A stretch of 64,000 nucleotides of DNA from Paenalcaligenes hermetiae (GTDB taxonomy: Bacteria > Pseudomonadota > Gammaproteobacteria > Burkholderiales > Burkholderiaceae_B), in the NCBI RefSeq assembly GCF_039543645.1, contig NZ_BAABKD010000009.1, positions 620,001-684,000 on the forward strand, given 5' to 3'. Below the pieces are notes generated by a model. The model did no database searches and was not told the origin of the DNA. It saw only the letters and a program-made list of their open reading frames with translations. Of the stretch, positions 1 to 10,300 are shown one piece after another. Position 1 is the stretch's first letter; the number at the start of each line of letters is the position of its first letter. A program made the translations under genes and the position numbers.

Positions 1-1
1 T

Positions 2-1567
2 CCCGTTACCGAAGAGCAGTCAGCTAACACCACGCCGGCCTCAGCGGCGGACACCACCGTACCTCAGGCTCTCAGCAGCACCAGTACAGCTCCCACTTTA
101 CCTGAAAGCACGGTAGCCTCTGCTGATACTGAAATTATCACGGTGACCTCTGATGTGTATAAACTCAGCTTCGACACCATTGGTGCCCAGCTGGTACGAG
201 CCGAGCTGCTTAATTACGCATCACCCGATGAAAATGCAGAGCACATGACGCTACTGGATAATTCCGCGACCTCTACCTATCTAGCTCAAACCGGAGTGGT
301 GGGCGCGCCGGCAGGACAGTCATATCCCACTCACCTTACCCCTTTCCGCTTGATTTCGGAGCAAACCGACTTGCAATCAGGGCGTTTAGATATTGTTTTT
401 GAGGCCACAGCAGATCAGGTTCGCGTTCTCAAAACCTATACCTTAACCGAGGGTAGCTACGATATTAAGGTTTCTCACCAAATCGAAAACCTCAGCGATC
501 AGCCGATAGCCCCTTCGATTTACCTGCAACTGAGTCGCGATGGTAATAACCCCCCCGACTCCTCTAAGCTCTACCGCACCTTTACGGGCCCTGTAGTCTA
601 CTCTGAAGACGATAAATTCCAAAAAATCGGTTTTTCCGATATCGATAAAAATAAAGCCAAGTACACCCAATCCGCAGACAACGGTTGGGTAGGCATGGTG
701 CAACATTATTTTGCCTCTGCTTGGGTTCCTCCCCAGGGTCTAGAGCGTAAAAATGAGATTCTACGAGTTGCTAATAACCTCTACGCCGCACGAACCATTT
801 TACCGGTTGGCACCTTGGCAGCTGGCGAAAGCAAAACCATCACCGCCGATCTTTGGGTAGGCCCCCAAGATCAAAAAGCCATGAGTGCCGTTGCCAAAGG
901 CCTGGATCTTGTGGTGGATTATGGTTGGCTAACTATTATCTCTAAACCCCTGTTTACCATCTTAACTTGGTTACACAGCCTGATTGGTAACTGGGGCTGG
1001 GCAATTGTGCTACTGACCGTCTTAATTAAACTGGTCTTCTATCCGCTTTCTGCTGCCAGCTATCGCTCCATGGCAAAAATGAAGCAGGTCACCCCACGCA
1101 TGCAAGCCATTCGTGAAAAATATGCGGACGACAAGGTTAAACAAAACCAAGCCATGATGGAGCTCTACCGCAACGAAAAAATCAACCCATTAGGCGGTTG
1201 TTTACCCATGCTGGTACAAATTCCCGTCTTTATTGCACTGTACTGGGTGTTACTCGGTAGCGTAGAAATGCGTGGCGCACCATGGATTTTATGGATTCAG
1301 GACTTATCTGCCCGTGACCCATGGATGATCTTACCCGCCATCATGATGCTCACTATGTTCTTGCAGATCAAGCTCAATCCCACCCCGCCTGATCCAATGC
1401 AAGCCAAGGTCATGATGATTATGCCTTTGGTGTTTGGGGGGATGATGTTCTTCTTCCCAGCTGGGTTGGTGCTCTACTGGGTAGTTAACAACGCCCTATC
1501 TATCGCCCAGCAACAATACATCACGAGTCGAATCAACAAAGAAGAGGCCGCTAAAAAAGTCGGCTAA
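2..1567 (+). CDS. yidC: Membrane protein insertase YidC (5' end outside window)
   Basis: YidC inserts and folds inner-membrane proteins, alone or with SecYEG. The frame is open from base 2, so the gene enters from the left and its start and first membrane segment are missing; 521 codons remain. The fragment opens with a Thr/Ser/Ala/Pro-rich linker, followed by the periplasmic beta-sandwich domain and then the conserved five-helix insertase core. The core begins near WLTIISKPLFTILTWL and holds the cytoplasmic coiled hairpin (MKQVTPRMQAIREKYADD), NPLGGCLPMLVQIPVFIALY and the final FFFPAGLVLYWVVNN helix. A GTG at 143 is in frame but is not the real start, because homologous sequence continues upstream. 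mnmE lies downstream, as in most proteobacteria, but here katA sits between them. Confidence 0.97.
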   Translation, partial: PVTEEQSANTTPASAADTTVPQALSSTSTAPTLPESTVASADTEIITVTSDVYKLSFDTIGAQLVRAELLNYASPDENAEHMTLLDNSATSTYLAQTGVVGAPAGQSYPTHLTPFRLISEQTDLQSGRLDIVFEATADQVRVLKTYTLTEGSYDIKVSHQIENLSDQPIAPSIYLQLSRDGNNPPDSSKLYRTFTGPVVYSEDDKFQKIGFSDIDKNKAKYTQSADNGWVGMVQHYFASAWVPPQGLERKNEILRVANNLYAARTILPVGTLAAGESKTITADLWVGPQDQKAMSAVAKGLDLVVDYGWLTIISKPLFTILTWLHSLIGNWGWAIVLLTVLIKLVFYPLSAASYRSMAKMKQVTPRMQAIREKYADDKVKQNQAMMELYRNEKINPLGGCLPMLVQIPVFIALYWVLLGSVEMRGAPWILWIQDLSARDPWMILPAIMMLTMFLQIKLNPTPPDPMQAKVMMIMPLVFGGMMFFFPAGLVLYWVVNNALSIAQQQYITSRINKEEAAKKVG

Positions 1568-1587
1568 TACCTTTTTTCTGCTCAAGC

Positions 1588-1619
1588 AAAAGCCTTCGTT
1601 TTTTACGAAGGCTTTTTTT
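1588..1619 (+). terminator. Rho-independent terminator after yidC
   Basis: A stem of AAGCCTTCGT pairing with ACGAAGGCTT around a short T-rich loop is followed by a T run. It lies about 20 bases after the yidC stop and would end the rpmH-rnpA-yidC type transcript before katA. Confidence 0.85.
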
Positions 1620-1731
1620 ATGCTCCATAAACAAAAACTATCGCGCCCTTCAATATAATCAATTTCAATCAATATTTGGTTTGCGATAGACTAATTATAT
1701 CAGACTTAATCATGTAATTAGGAGACTCGAT

Positions 1732-3174
1732 ATGACAAAGCGCACGATCACCACGGCCGCTGGCGCACCCGTTAGCCATAATAACAACTCCATGACCGCC
1801 GGCCCACGTGGCCCCGTGTTACTTCAAGACACATGGCTTTTAGAAAAACTGGCTCACTTTAACCGCGAACGTATCCCTGAGCGCGTCGTACACGCCAAAG
1901 GGGCTGGTGCTTTTGGCCACTTTACCGTCACCCACGACATTAGCCAATACAGCTGCGCCGATGTTTTTAAAATGGGGAAAACCACCCCCGTTTTAGCGCG
2001 CTTTTCTACCGTAGCCGGTGAAGCAGGAGCGGCAGATGCCGAGCGTGATGTGCGCGGGTTTTCCTTAAAGTTTTATACCGAAGAGGGAAACTGGGACTTA
2101 GTAGGTAATAATACCCCTGTGTTCTTTATTCGTGACCCGCTTAAATTCCCCGATTTTATCCACACCCAAAAGCGCGATCCACGCACCCATTTACGCAATA
2201 TGAACGCCGCGTGGGATTTTTGGTCGCTTAACCCCGAATCCTTGCATCAAGTCACGATTTTAATGAGTGATCGAGGTTTACCTAAAAATTTCCGTCAAAT
2301 GCATGGCTTTGGCTCGCACACCTATAGCCTAATCAATGCCGATGGGGTACGCCACTGGGTAAAATTTCATTTTAAATCCCAGCAAGGAATCGCTAACTAT
2401 ACTAACGAAGAAGCCGCACAAGTGGTCGGCCAAGACCGCGAAAGCGCCATTCGGGATCTCTTTGAAAACATCGAAGCCCAAAATTTCCCGCGGTGGAACT
2501 TACGCATTCAAGTGATGACCGAGGAACAAGCTAACACCTATCACATCAATCCCTTTGATCTAACAAAAGTGTGGCCTCATGGTGATTTCCCACTCATTGA
2601 TGTAGGTGTGCTCGAGCTTAACCAAAACCCAGACAACTACTTTGCACAAATAGAACAAGCCGCGTTTAGCCCAGCCAATATCGTTCCCGGCATTGGTTAT
2701 TCCCCTGACCGCATGTTACAAGGCCGTCTCTTTGCGTATGGTGATACCCAGCGTTACCGCTTAGGCATCAACCACCATCAAATCCCTGTTAACGCTCCAC
2801 GCTGCCCTTTCCATAACAGCTTTCACCGTGATGGCGCCATGCGTGTAGACGGTAACCAAGGCGCTAAACCTAACTACGAACCAAACAGTGCGAATACTTG
2901 GCAAGAATCCAGTTATAATGAACCTCCATTAGCCTTAGATGGCCAAGCTGCAGACCATTGGAACCACCGCGAAGACGCCGACTACTACTCCCAGCCCGGC
3001 GACTTATTCCGCCTTATGAACACCGAGCAAAAACAGCAGCTATTCAATAATATTGCCGATGCATTTGCCGGCGTAGACGAGGCCATTATCCAACGTCAAT
3101 TACAGCATTTTCACCAAGCAGATCCAGCTTATGCCCAAGGCGTACGCGAGGCCCTTGCCCAACGTAACGCTTAA
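1732..3174 (+). CDS. katA: Monofunctional haem catalase (small-subunit, clade 3 type)
   Basis: It breaks hydrogen peroxide down to water and oxygen. The 480 residues match the usual small-subunit catalase length. The distal histidine lies in ERVVHAKGAGAFGHF, the distal asparagine region in DLVGNNTPVFFIRDP, and the proximal haem tyrosine in RLFAYGDTQRYRLG. Conserved RFSTVAGE and RDVRGFSLKFYTEEG blocks are present. No signal peptide is seen, so it is probably cytoplasmic. An AGGAG stretch about 8 bases before the ATG supports the start. It is a single gene placed between yidC and mnmE, where most relatives have none. The AT-rich 110 bases upstream probably hold its promoter, but I could not recognise a convincing OxyR site. 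Confidence 0.96.
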   Translation: MTKRTITTAAGAPVSHNNNSMTAGPRGPVLLQDTWLLEKLAHFNRERIPERVVHAKGAGAFGHFTVTHDISQYSCADVFKMGKTTPVLARFSTVAGEAGAADAERDVRGFSLKFYTEEGNWDLVGNNTPVFFIRDPLKFPDFIHTQKRDPRTHLRNMNAAWDFWSLNPESLHQVTILMSDRGLPKNFRQMHGFGSHTYSLINADGVRHWVKFHFKSQQGIANYTNEEAAQVVGQDRESAIRDLFENIEAQNFPRWNLRIQVMTEEQANTYHINPFDLTKVWPHGDFPLIDVGVLELNQNPDNYFAQIEQAAFSPANIVPGIGYSPDRMLQGRLFAYGDTQRYRLGINHHQIPVNAPRCPFHNSFHRDGAMRVDGNQGAKPNYEPNSANTWQESSYNEPPLALDGQAADHWNHREDADYYSQPGDLFRLMNTEQKQQLFNNIADAFAGVDEAIIQRQLQHFHQADPAYAQGVREALAQRNA

Positions 3175-3212
3175 CTCCTAAAGATAAGTCGGGTCTGCTC
3201 TTGATTACAACT

Positions 3213-4583
3213 ATGAGCATAACCACTTATCCTATCGCAGCAATTGCCACAGCCCCCGGACGCGGGGGCATTGGCATTGTCCGTATTTCCGGTCCTGATC
3301 TAAGTGGCTTTGTACACGCCTTTTTCTCACAGCCACTGCGTCCCCGCCACGCTCACTTCCTTCCTTTTAATGATGCCCACGGTCAAGCCATTGATGAGGG
3401 TATCGCGCTTTATTTCAAAGCACCCCACTCTTATACTGGCGAAGATGTGCTTGAGCTCCAAGGCCATGGCGGCACCGCCGTTTTACGCCGTGTGCTAGCT
3501 CGTTGCTTTGAGGTTGGCGCTGCTTTTGGTTTACGACACGCTGCTCCTGGCGAATTCACCCAGCGTGCTTTTCTAAATGACCGCATGGATTTGGCCCAAG
3601 CCGAGGCCGTCGCCGACTTAATCAACGCCTCCTCAGAAGCGGCAGCCAAAGGGGCGATGGCCTCTCTCAGTGGGGCTTTCTCCAACCAAATTAACGCACT
3701 GGCAGACCGTATTATTCATTTGCGCATGCTAGTAGAGGCCACGCTCGATTTCCCCGAGGAAGAAATCGATTTTTTAGAAAAATACCAAGCTGCAGAGCAA
3801 CTACAAAGTATCCACGATGAGCTGCAATCCTTACGCCGTCACGCCAAACAAGGCCAAGTCATGCGCGATGGGCTACATGTGGTTCTAGCAGGACAACCCA
3901 ACGTTGGTAAGTCCAGCTTATTAAATGCTCTTGCTGGTGATGAGATCGCTATTGTCACCGATATTGCTGGCACAACCCGTGACCGAGTCACTCAGCTGAT
4001 CCACATCGATGGCGTCCCCATTCATATTGTCGACACAGCGGGTTTGCGTGAAACAGAAGACACCGTTGAAAACATCGGTATTCAACGCTCCTGGCAAGAA
4101 ATTGCCAAAGCAAATGTTATTTTGCATTTAATCGACGCTCGCCACCCGAATGACGACTCTGATCAAACTATTATTTCTCGCTTACCACAACATACACCTA
4201 CCATACGGGTGTATAACAAATGCGACTTATTAGAAACGAGTCACCTCGACCTTCTACCAAAAGAAAATGATTCTCATTTACGCATATCAGCACATACAGG
4301 ACAAGGCTTAGAAACATTACGGCAACGTCTTCTGCATTTGGCGGGCTGGTCACCCAATACAGAATCACCCTGGTTAGCACGTGAGCGCCATCTACATGCT
4401 TTAGATCGTTGTGATGAGCATCTTCAGCTAGCCCGATTCCATGCTCAACACGATGATCAGATCCTAGATCTTTTTGCTGAGGAGCTTCGCTTAGCCCATA
4501 CTGAACTATGTGAGATCACAGGTACGTTTACCAGCGATGACTTACTCGGAGAGATTTTCTCTAGCTTCTGTATCGGGAAGTAA
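3213..4583 (+). CDS. mnmE: tRNA modification GTPase MnmE
   Basis: Together with MnmG it makes the 5-carboxymethylaminomethyl group on U34 of certain tRNAs. The N-terminal tetrahydrofolate-binding domain starts at TYPIAAIATAPGRGGIGIVR. The helical domain carries the inserted G domain: P-loop GQPNVGKSSLLNAL, G2 GTTRD, DTAGLRETED and NKCD. The protein ends with the invariant CIGK, whose cysteine is conserved. I chose the ATG at 3213 (MSITTYP) over the in-frame TTG at 3201 because family members begin at this position; the protein is then 456 residues. Its last 18 bases double as a possible island attachment site. Confidence 0.97.
   Translation: MSITTYPIAAIATAPGRGGIGIVRISGPDLSGFVHAFFSQPLRPRHAHFLPFNDAHGQAIDEGIALYFKAPHSYTGEDVLELQGHGGTAVLRRVLARCFEVGAAFGLRHAAPGEFTQRAFLNDRMDLAQAEAVADLINASSEAAAKGAMASLSGAFSNQINALADRIIHLRMLVEATLDFPEEEIDFLEKYQAAEQLQSIHDELQSLRRHAKQGQVMRDGLHVVLAGQPNVGKSSLLNALAGDEIAIVTDIAGTTRDRVTQLIHIDGVPIHIVDTAGLRETEDTVENIGIQRSWQEIAKANVILHLIDARHPNDDSDQTIISRLPQHTPTIRVYNKCDLLETSHLDLLPKENDSHLRISAHTGQGLETLRQRLLHLAGWSPNTESPWLARERHLHALDRCDEHLQLARFHAQHDDQILDLFAEELRLAHTELCEITGTFTSDDLLGEIFSSFCIGK
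4566..4583 (+). other. attB-like 3' end of mnmE
   Basis: The last 18 bases of mnmE read TTCTGTATCGGGAAGTAA. The 3' end of mnmE (trmE/thdF) is the known chromosomal attachment site of SGI1-type genomic islands, and this sequence is close to that site. Foreign-looking defence genes start within 600 bases. I found no second direct copy in the window and no integrase gene, so an actual integration event here is inferred only. Confidence 0.4.
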
Positions 4584-5176
4584 AACACTCAAAGAGATCG
4601 AAAAGCATCCAACTAAATACAAGTAAGTAATTGTTTTATAAGTACATTTATTTTATTTCTTTGCAGGCAGTTTGATCCGTTTTGTCCCCTCTTGCTCCGT
4701 GTGTGCTCCGAGTATAAATTTTCGGAGCACATGGAGCACAATAGGGCTGTAAATCGTCAGGCTGAGGCCATCATCCGGGCAAAACGATTGCTGGAAAGTG
4801 AATCGTCACGGCATGGATTGAATGATCGGACCAAGCTTTCTGCCAGTTTCTTTGAATATTTCGACCAGCTTTGATTCACTGATGACTGTACGAATTCGAA
4901 TCACACATTCTTCTTTCAGAAAGGCCTTTGCGAGGCCGTTTCGAGCAAGGCTGAATAGCACCAGGTGCTCGCTAACCGAAATAGCCTCATGAAGGCCCTT
5001 TCAGAGGCCCATTAGAGCGCATGGAATGAGCTCAAAGTTATCCAAATCAGATAGGTATGTGTAGCGATTGGAAAGTCCTCCAGGAGAGTCCCCGACCGCT
5101 GTTGGAGAACTTTCGCTCATTGTGATCATCCAGCCACTACTTTCCGCCCCAGTTGCCGGGGCGCTGTTCCCACTGC
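4584..5176. other. Gene-free stretch between mnmE and the defence operon
   Basis: No gene of recognisable function is seen. It contains a short open frame (4692-4874, 60 codons, no similarity I recognise), a strong inverted repeat at 4693-4738, and two similar GGCC-rich short repeats near 4922-4945 and 4992-5015. It looks like an island edge or the debris of a lost integrase region. Confidence 0.5.
4693..4738. repeat. Imperfect inverted repeat downstream of mnmE
   Basis: The left arm TGCTCCGTGTGTGCTCCG (4693-4710) is the near reverse complement of CGGAGCACATGGAGCA (4723-4738), with a 12-base AT-rich loop. The unit TGCTCCG/CGGAGCA occurs twice in each arm, so it could be a paired protein-binding site, for example for a recombinase, or a hairpin. 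No T run follows, so it is not a typical terminator. Confidence 0.6.
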
Positions 5177-7276
5177 TCAATCAGCATCGTTCCCCATCTG
5201 CTTTTCGAACGCCTGTCGAATAAGCCCCATTACATAGGCCAGCTCAGATTCCTCACTTAACCCTACTTCTACATCGCCATTTCCCCAACGTCCGAGGTTG
5301 GTCACGTCACGAGCCATCCCCTTCGGATCGCTCAACTCGTGAAACGGCATATTCAATGACAGTCGCAATCGGTTTTTTTGCGGTACAACATCGACAAAGT
5401 TCGTCTCGGCTTTGAATGCGATATAAAGCTTAAGAACTTCTTCAGTAACACTCGGGTCGAGGGCCAGAACTTCTTTGCGAAGCAGCTCAAATAAAGTACG
5501 CATTGGGCTTCCCTCTGCTAGTTGAGGGTGGTCTTCTAGGCTATACGCTTGCTCTTTGGCTGGTTTGTTACGGTAGGTCTCAAGAATCTCATCCGGCAAT
5601 ACCGGCGCCGCCCAAACCCGCACCGCCTCCTGTGCCAGCTTGGCGGCCCGATTCTTAATGGCGTCCTCATTCCATGCTTCTACAGCTCCAAGGCCATCAT
5701 TGAGCCGTAGAGGGCTTTGTTTGAATCCGCCCTGCATATCGCGCTTCTCGATGAAAGCTCGGTCGCTGTACTCTGAGTTGTAGCCCGTAAGAGTCAGATT
5801 ACCCAGCGTATGCAGCCAAGTTTCATGCACACGCTTCCATTCCGGACCTAGCTCATCCTTCCATCTAGCAGACAGATTCTCATTCTGCGGCATGATGTGT
5901 TCGATCGTGTATTCGTCGACCGGAACCCGTTCCTTGCGCTCAAAGTTTTCCATGCGGCGTAACCAGTAACTCCGACTGCGGAAATTATAGAGATCGCGAA
6001 CTGCCAGTTCCCGTTTGAACTCTTCGTCATTCGGAAAACGCCGGTATGATTTCAAACCGAGCAGGTGAGCCTTGATGCTCTCTAGGTAGCGGTTCTTATG
6101 CAATGATTTGTGAAAGGTCGCAAAGGTCTTGTTCAGCGAGTTTGTGGGGATGGCACAAACGGCTCGACGGAACACATAAGCCTCGATCAGCCGAATAGCG
6201 CTATGAAAGTCATCTTGGGACAGATTACCCTGTTGGTAATCATGGTAAAGTTCCAGCAGAAACGGATAGGCCACGTCGACTTTTAGCTCCCGCAGGTCCT
6301 TAAATGCCATTCCGAGCTGTTTATCTGTTTCTTTCCCCAATGCCATTGCACAAAAATACCGAGCGAAAGCATGTATTTCGGCAACCAATGAATCGACACC
6401 AGCACTCGCAACTTCGGCGCGACGTGAATGCTGTTTGAAAGCCTCGTATACCTCATCTAACCGTGGAATTTCCCCGGTTTTAACCGTGAGGTAGTGGCGC
6501 ATGAAGCTGTCAAAGTAAACGCCATAGCCTTCTTGCCCGAATTCCACCTCCATCGGACGCCAATGATCGCGATAGAGCCGAGTTTGATGCTCCGGCTCCA
6601 GTCCCATCAGCACATAGTTGCGGATCAGGTCAGCCTGGCTCAAAGCTTTTCCTGTGGAATTCATGCTCTCAAAAATGAGTTGCGGGTTATCCTGGTCTCG
6701 GCTCAGTGCAATATCAACGATAATAAGCTTGGAAATTCCTCGGCAAAGAGATTCCAAGTCGCCATTAAGCTTCTCAATTTGGCGGTTAAAGAACTCGAAG
6801 TTTTCTTTGACTCGAAGGGAGCCATTATCGGGTAATGGCTTTTGTGTAACTAACGCCAGCAAGCTTTCTTTATCCGTCTGGGTAAGTAGCAATTTGTAGG
6901 CTCGTTCACCCTCTTCCAACGGGTTAAGCAGGTAGTAATTGCGCAGCTTCTTAGCCGAAAACCCCTCCAGAGGTTCTGTGTCCCCAAGGTGTCGGGAAAG
7001 TGCCTCAAGAATCAGCATGGTGGTGGTCAGGCGCTGTTGCCCATCAATAACCAACAATGGTGATTGGCTGGATACCTGATAGAGACCCTTCTCAATATAA
7101 ACCACAGAACCAATAAAATGGGCTGATATACCATCGTTGGTACCGGCTCGTATAATGTCGTCCCACAGTTGACGACATTGCTGTTCAGACCAAGAATACG
7201 TTCTCTGGTAGATCGGAATGACAAATTGTGGCGACTTCTTCAGGAAGTCGAGCAACTTGGCTTCTGTAGCTTTCAT
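5177..7276 (-). CDS. DUF262/DUF1524 (GmrSD-like) nuclease-family protein
   Basis: The N-terminal DUF262 domain shows FVIPIYQRTYSW near residue 18 and the signature IDGQQRLTT near residue 77, a ParB/sulfiredoxin-like NTP-binding fold. The C-terminal third carries a DUF1524 HNH-type nuclease motif, EHIMPQNE, followed by HTLGNLTLTGYNSEYS. The fused architecture matches GmrSD-type (type IV) restriction enzymes, which attack modified DNA, and related anti-phage nucleases. At 699 residues it has the usual size. It is the last gene of the minus-strand defence operon, 27 bases after hsdR, which suggests co-transcription. A role as a second restriction layer against modified phage DNA is inference from family and position. 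Confidence 0.85.
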   Translation of the reverse strand: MKATEAKLLDFLKKSPQFVIPIYQRTYSWSEQQCRQLWDDIIRAGTNDGISAHFIGSVVYIEKGLYQVSSQSPLLVIDGQQRLTTTMLILEALSRHLGDTEPLEGFSAKKLRNYYLLNPLEEGERAYKLLLTQTDKESLLALVTQKPLPDNGSLRVKENFEFFNRQIEKLNGDLESLCRGISKLIIVDIALSRDQDNPQLIFESMNSTGKALSQADLIRNYVLMGLEPEHQTRLYRDHWRPMEVEFGQEGYGVYFDSFMRHYLTVKTGEIPRLDEVYEAFKQHSRRAEVASAGVDSLVAEIHAFARYFCAMALGKETDKQLGMAFKDLRELKVDVAYPFLLELYHDYQQGNLSQDDFHSAIRLIEAYVFRRAVCAIPTNSLNKTFATFHKSLHKNRYLESIKAHLLGLKSYRRFPNDEEFKRELAVRDLYNFRSRSYWLRRMENFERKERVPVDEYTIEHIMPQNENLSARWKDELGPEWKRVHETWLHTLGNLTLTGYNSEYSDRAFIEKRDMQGGFKQSPLRLNDGLGAVEAWNEDAIKNRAAKLAQEAVRVWAAPVLPDEILETYRNKPAKEQAYSLEDHPQLAEGSPMRTLFELLRKEVLALDPSVTEEVLKLYIAFKAETNFVDVVPQKNRLRLSLNMPFHELSDPKGMARDVTNLGRWGNGDVEVGLSEESELAYVMGLIRQAFEKQMGNDAD

Positions 7277-7303
7277 AACGGACGTTATCCCTTTTTTGTT
7301 CTG

Positions 7304-10300
7304 TTATTGCGATTCAACGCTGGTTTTGACCTGGTTATACACAGCCCGCATCAGGTACTGAGAAGCGATATTGCGGAAGGACTCGTCGTTCATAAGGCGT
7401 ATGAAGATGTCTTCGTTGCCGTCCATGCGCTCTACAAACAAGTTCTCAAGCTGCTTGTTAAATACCGGTTCGAAGTTCTCCAAACTGTTAGCCATGACGG
7501 CCTGCCGCAACTGTTCGTTGGCAACGGCGGTTTCCTTCACCTGATCGAAGAACAGCTGATCCGCCGGGGTAAACTCAGTGCCAAACCGTTCGTTCAGCTT
7601 GTCGACCAGTGTCGATAACTGCACCTCTTCATCAGCTTGCCCCGTACCAACCTCGGTCGGGCCATACAAGGCATCTGGTTCACCAGCCTTCAGGTCGATG
7701 GCGCCCTCACTGATTTTCTGCAGCCGGTAGTATTTAAGCTCTACCTCATCATCAACCTGTACCGTGCGCGTATCGGCGGTATAAGGCAATTTGGTGAGTA
7801 GGAAACGAGCATAGGTGTATAGCTTCTCGTGGTCCGAATCTTGGTAAGGAATAATCTGGGCGACGAAGCCGTACAGGTTACGGAAACTGACTAACTGCCC
7901 TTTGAATAGGGCTTGGTCTTCCTCGCTCAGTTTTTTGAAACGCTCAACCGCCAAATCAATCAGGCTGTTCAGCTTCTTATGCTCGCCACCTGTTGGGTTC
8001 AGTCGATTGCGGAACCAGATCTCGCACCACGCGCTTACCTCACCCTCCGTGAAAATCTGCCAGGTGGACAGGGTGTGGGCCAGGTTATTGAGCTGCTGAG
8101 GGTCGGTGTCTTCTTCCTTGGTGGTCACCTCGTAATAGGGCTTGAACGCTTTGTAGATGTCCTCCGGTTCGTTAACGAAGTCCAACACAAAGGTATCTGT
8201 TTTGCCCCTGGCCGTTCGGTTAAGCCGTGACAGCGTTTGCACCGCCTGAATGCCTGACAGCTTCTTATCCACATACATGCTATGAAGTAGCGGCTGGTCA
8301 AAGCCAGTTTGGTATTTTTCCGCGACCAGTAACACCTGATATTCCTCGGTGTTGAATTTCTCTGGTAACTCAGACTCCTTGATGCCTTGGTTCATACCCA
8401 CTTCGGTAAATGTCTTGTCAGCATATTCCTTGAGAGCGATTTCTCCCGAGAAGGCTACAAGGGACTTCACATCCGTATAGCCTTTAGATTTGATGTACTT
8501 GTCAAAGCCCAGCTTGTAGCGCACCGCATGTTCCCGGGAGCTGGTCACTACCATGGCCTTTGCCCGGCCACCGATCTTGTGGCGGGTATGGGTACGGAAG
8601 TGCTCAACGATCACCTCAACCTTCTGCGCTATCTCATAGTCGTGGAAGGAAACAAAACGAGCCAGCGCCCGCGCGGCCTTGCGGCGCGGTACTTCAGGGT
8701 CATCCTCCACCTTCTGGATCAGCTTGTAATAACGCTTGTAGCAGGTGTAGTGGGCCAGCACGTCATGGATAAACCCTTCTTCAATGGCCTGGCGCATACT
8801 GTAGTGATGGAACGGTGCCTCTCCGTTTGGGCCCGGTTCGTTAAACACCGCCATGGTCTTGAACTTGGGGGTAGCGGTGAACGCAAAAAAGCTCAGGTTA
8901 GGCTGTTTGGCGCGTTTGAGTTGCTCTCGAATCAGCTCTTTCTTGGCTTCTTCGCTCAGGCTCTCGTCCTCCATGTCCAGCAACTGCTCGGCGATGGCGG
9001 ATTCAATGCCATCCTTGTTCAGGATCTTGCGCAGCTCCATAGCCGTTTCGCCACTCTGCGAGCTGTGGGCCTCATCCACAATCACCGCAAAGCGTTTGCC
9101 TTCCGTCGAAATTGAGATGCCCTTGCCTTTTTGCTCCAGCGTGCGGATGGCCTGACTGATGAAGGGGAATTTCTGGATGGTCGAGATGATGATAGGTACG
9201 CCGTCAGCCAGCGCCTTAGCCAGTTGCTGAGTATTTTCGTCGATCTTTTGGACGACGCCCAATTTGTGCTCGAACTGGAAGATGGTGTTCTGTAATTGCT
9301 GGTCGAGTACCCGGCGATCTGTAATCACCACCACAGAATGAAACACCTTCTCGTTGTTAGCATCGTGCAGACTGGACAAACGATGAGCCAACCAGGCAAT
9401 GGAGTTGGATTTACCGGAGCCGGCAGAGTGCTGTATCAAGTAGTTATGGCCAGAACCCTTGGCTTTTGCGTGTTGAGTCAAAGACCTGACAGCATCCAGC
9501 TGGTGATACCGGGGGAAAATCAGCGTTTCCTTGCGGTGGCGCTTGATTCCCTTTTCGGTCACGACCGTTTTCTCTTCCACCTGAAGGTGCAGAAAACGGG
9601 CGAGGATATCCATCAGGCTGTCCCGCTCCAGCACCTCCTTCCAGAGGTAGGCGGTACGCACATCACCTTCTACCGGCGGGTTGCCAGCGCCGTGATTAAA
9701 ACCCCGGTTGAAGGGCAGGAAAAAGGTATCCTTACCCTTCAGGTGGGTCGTCATAAACGCTTGCTCAGTATCTACCGCAAAATGCACCAGGCAGCGATTT
9801 TTGAAGGCAAACAGCGGGTCTTTGGGGTTGCGCTCAAAGCGATACTGGTGCTTGGCATTTTCAACCGTCCAGCCGGTGGCCGACATGGCATTTTTCAGCT
9901 CCAGTGTGGCAACTGGGAGACCATTCACAGCCAGCACCATGTCAGGAATTGCGCCCGTCTTGGTATGTACCTGGCGAACCACGGTCAGCCTGTTCGCGGC
10001 GTAGCGTTCAGCCGCGCCGGTATCAATACTGGTATTGGGGGCAAAATACGCCAGCTTCACCGACTTGCCCACGCATTTGAATCCCTCGCGCAACACGGTC
10101 AATGCGCCTTTAGCGGCCAGTTCCTTGGTGAGCGCATCCAGAAGCATACTCTCAGCTTTGCTCGCATCCAAGTTGTTCAGCCGCTCCCAGATCTTGGGTT
10201 GTGTCTTCTGCACAAAGCTTACGACATCCGCCGGGAACAAGGCGGTTTCAGCATCGAAACCGGTGGGATCTCCCTTCTGATAGCCACCCTGGGTGATCAA

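Noticed and set aside
4563..4627. Frame reading SGSKTLKEIEKHPTKYK across the mnmE end
   Set aside because: It is very short, overlaps mnmE out of frame and has no start signal; it was not counted as an integrase tail.
4692..4874. 60-codon frame after mnmE
   Set aside because: No similarity is recognised, there is no ribosome site, and its start lies in the inverted repeat.
8387..9115. 242-codon plus-strand frame opposite hsdR
   Set aside because: It is a shadow of the helicase domain, with no family similarity.
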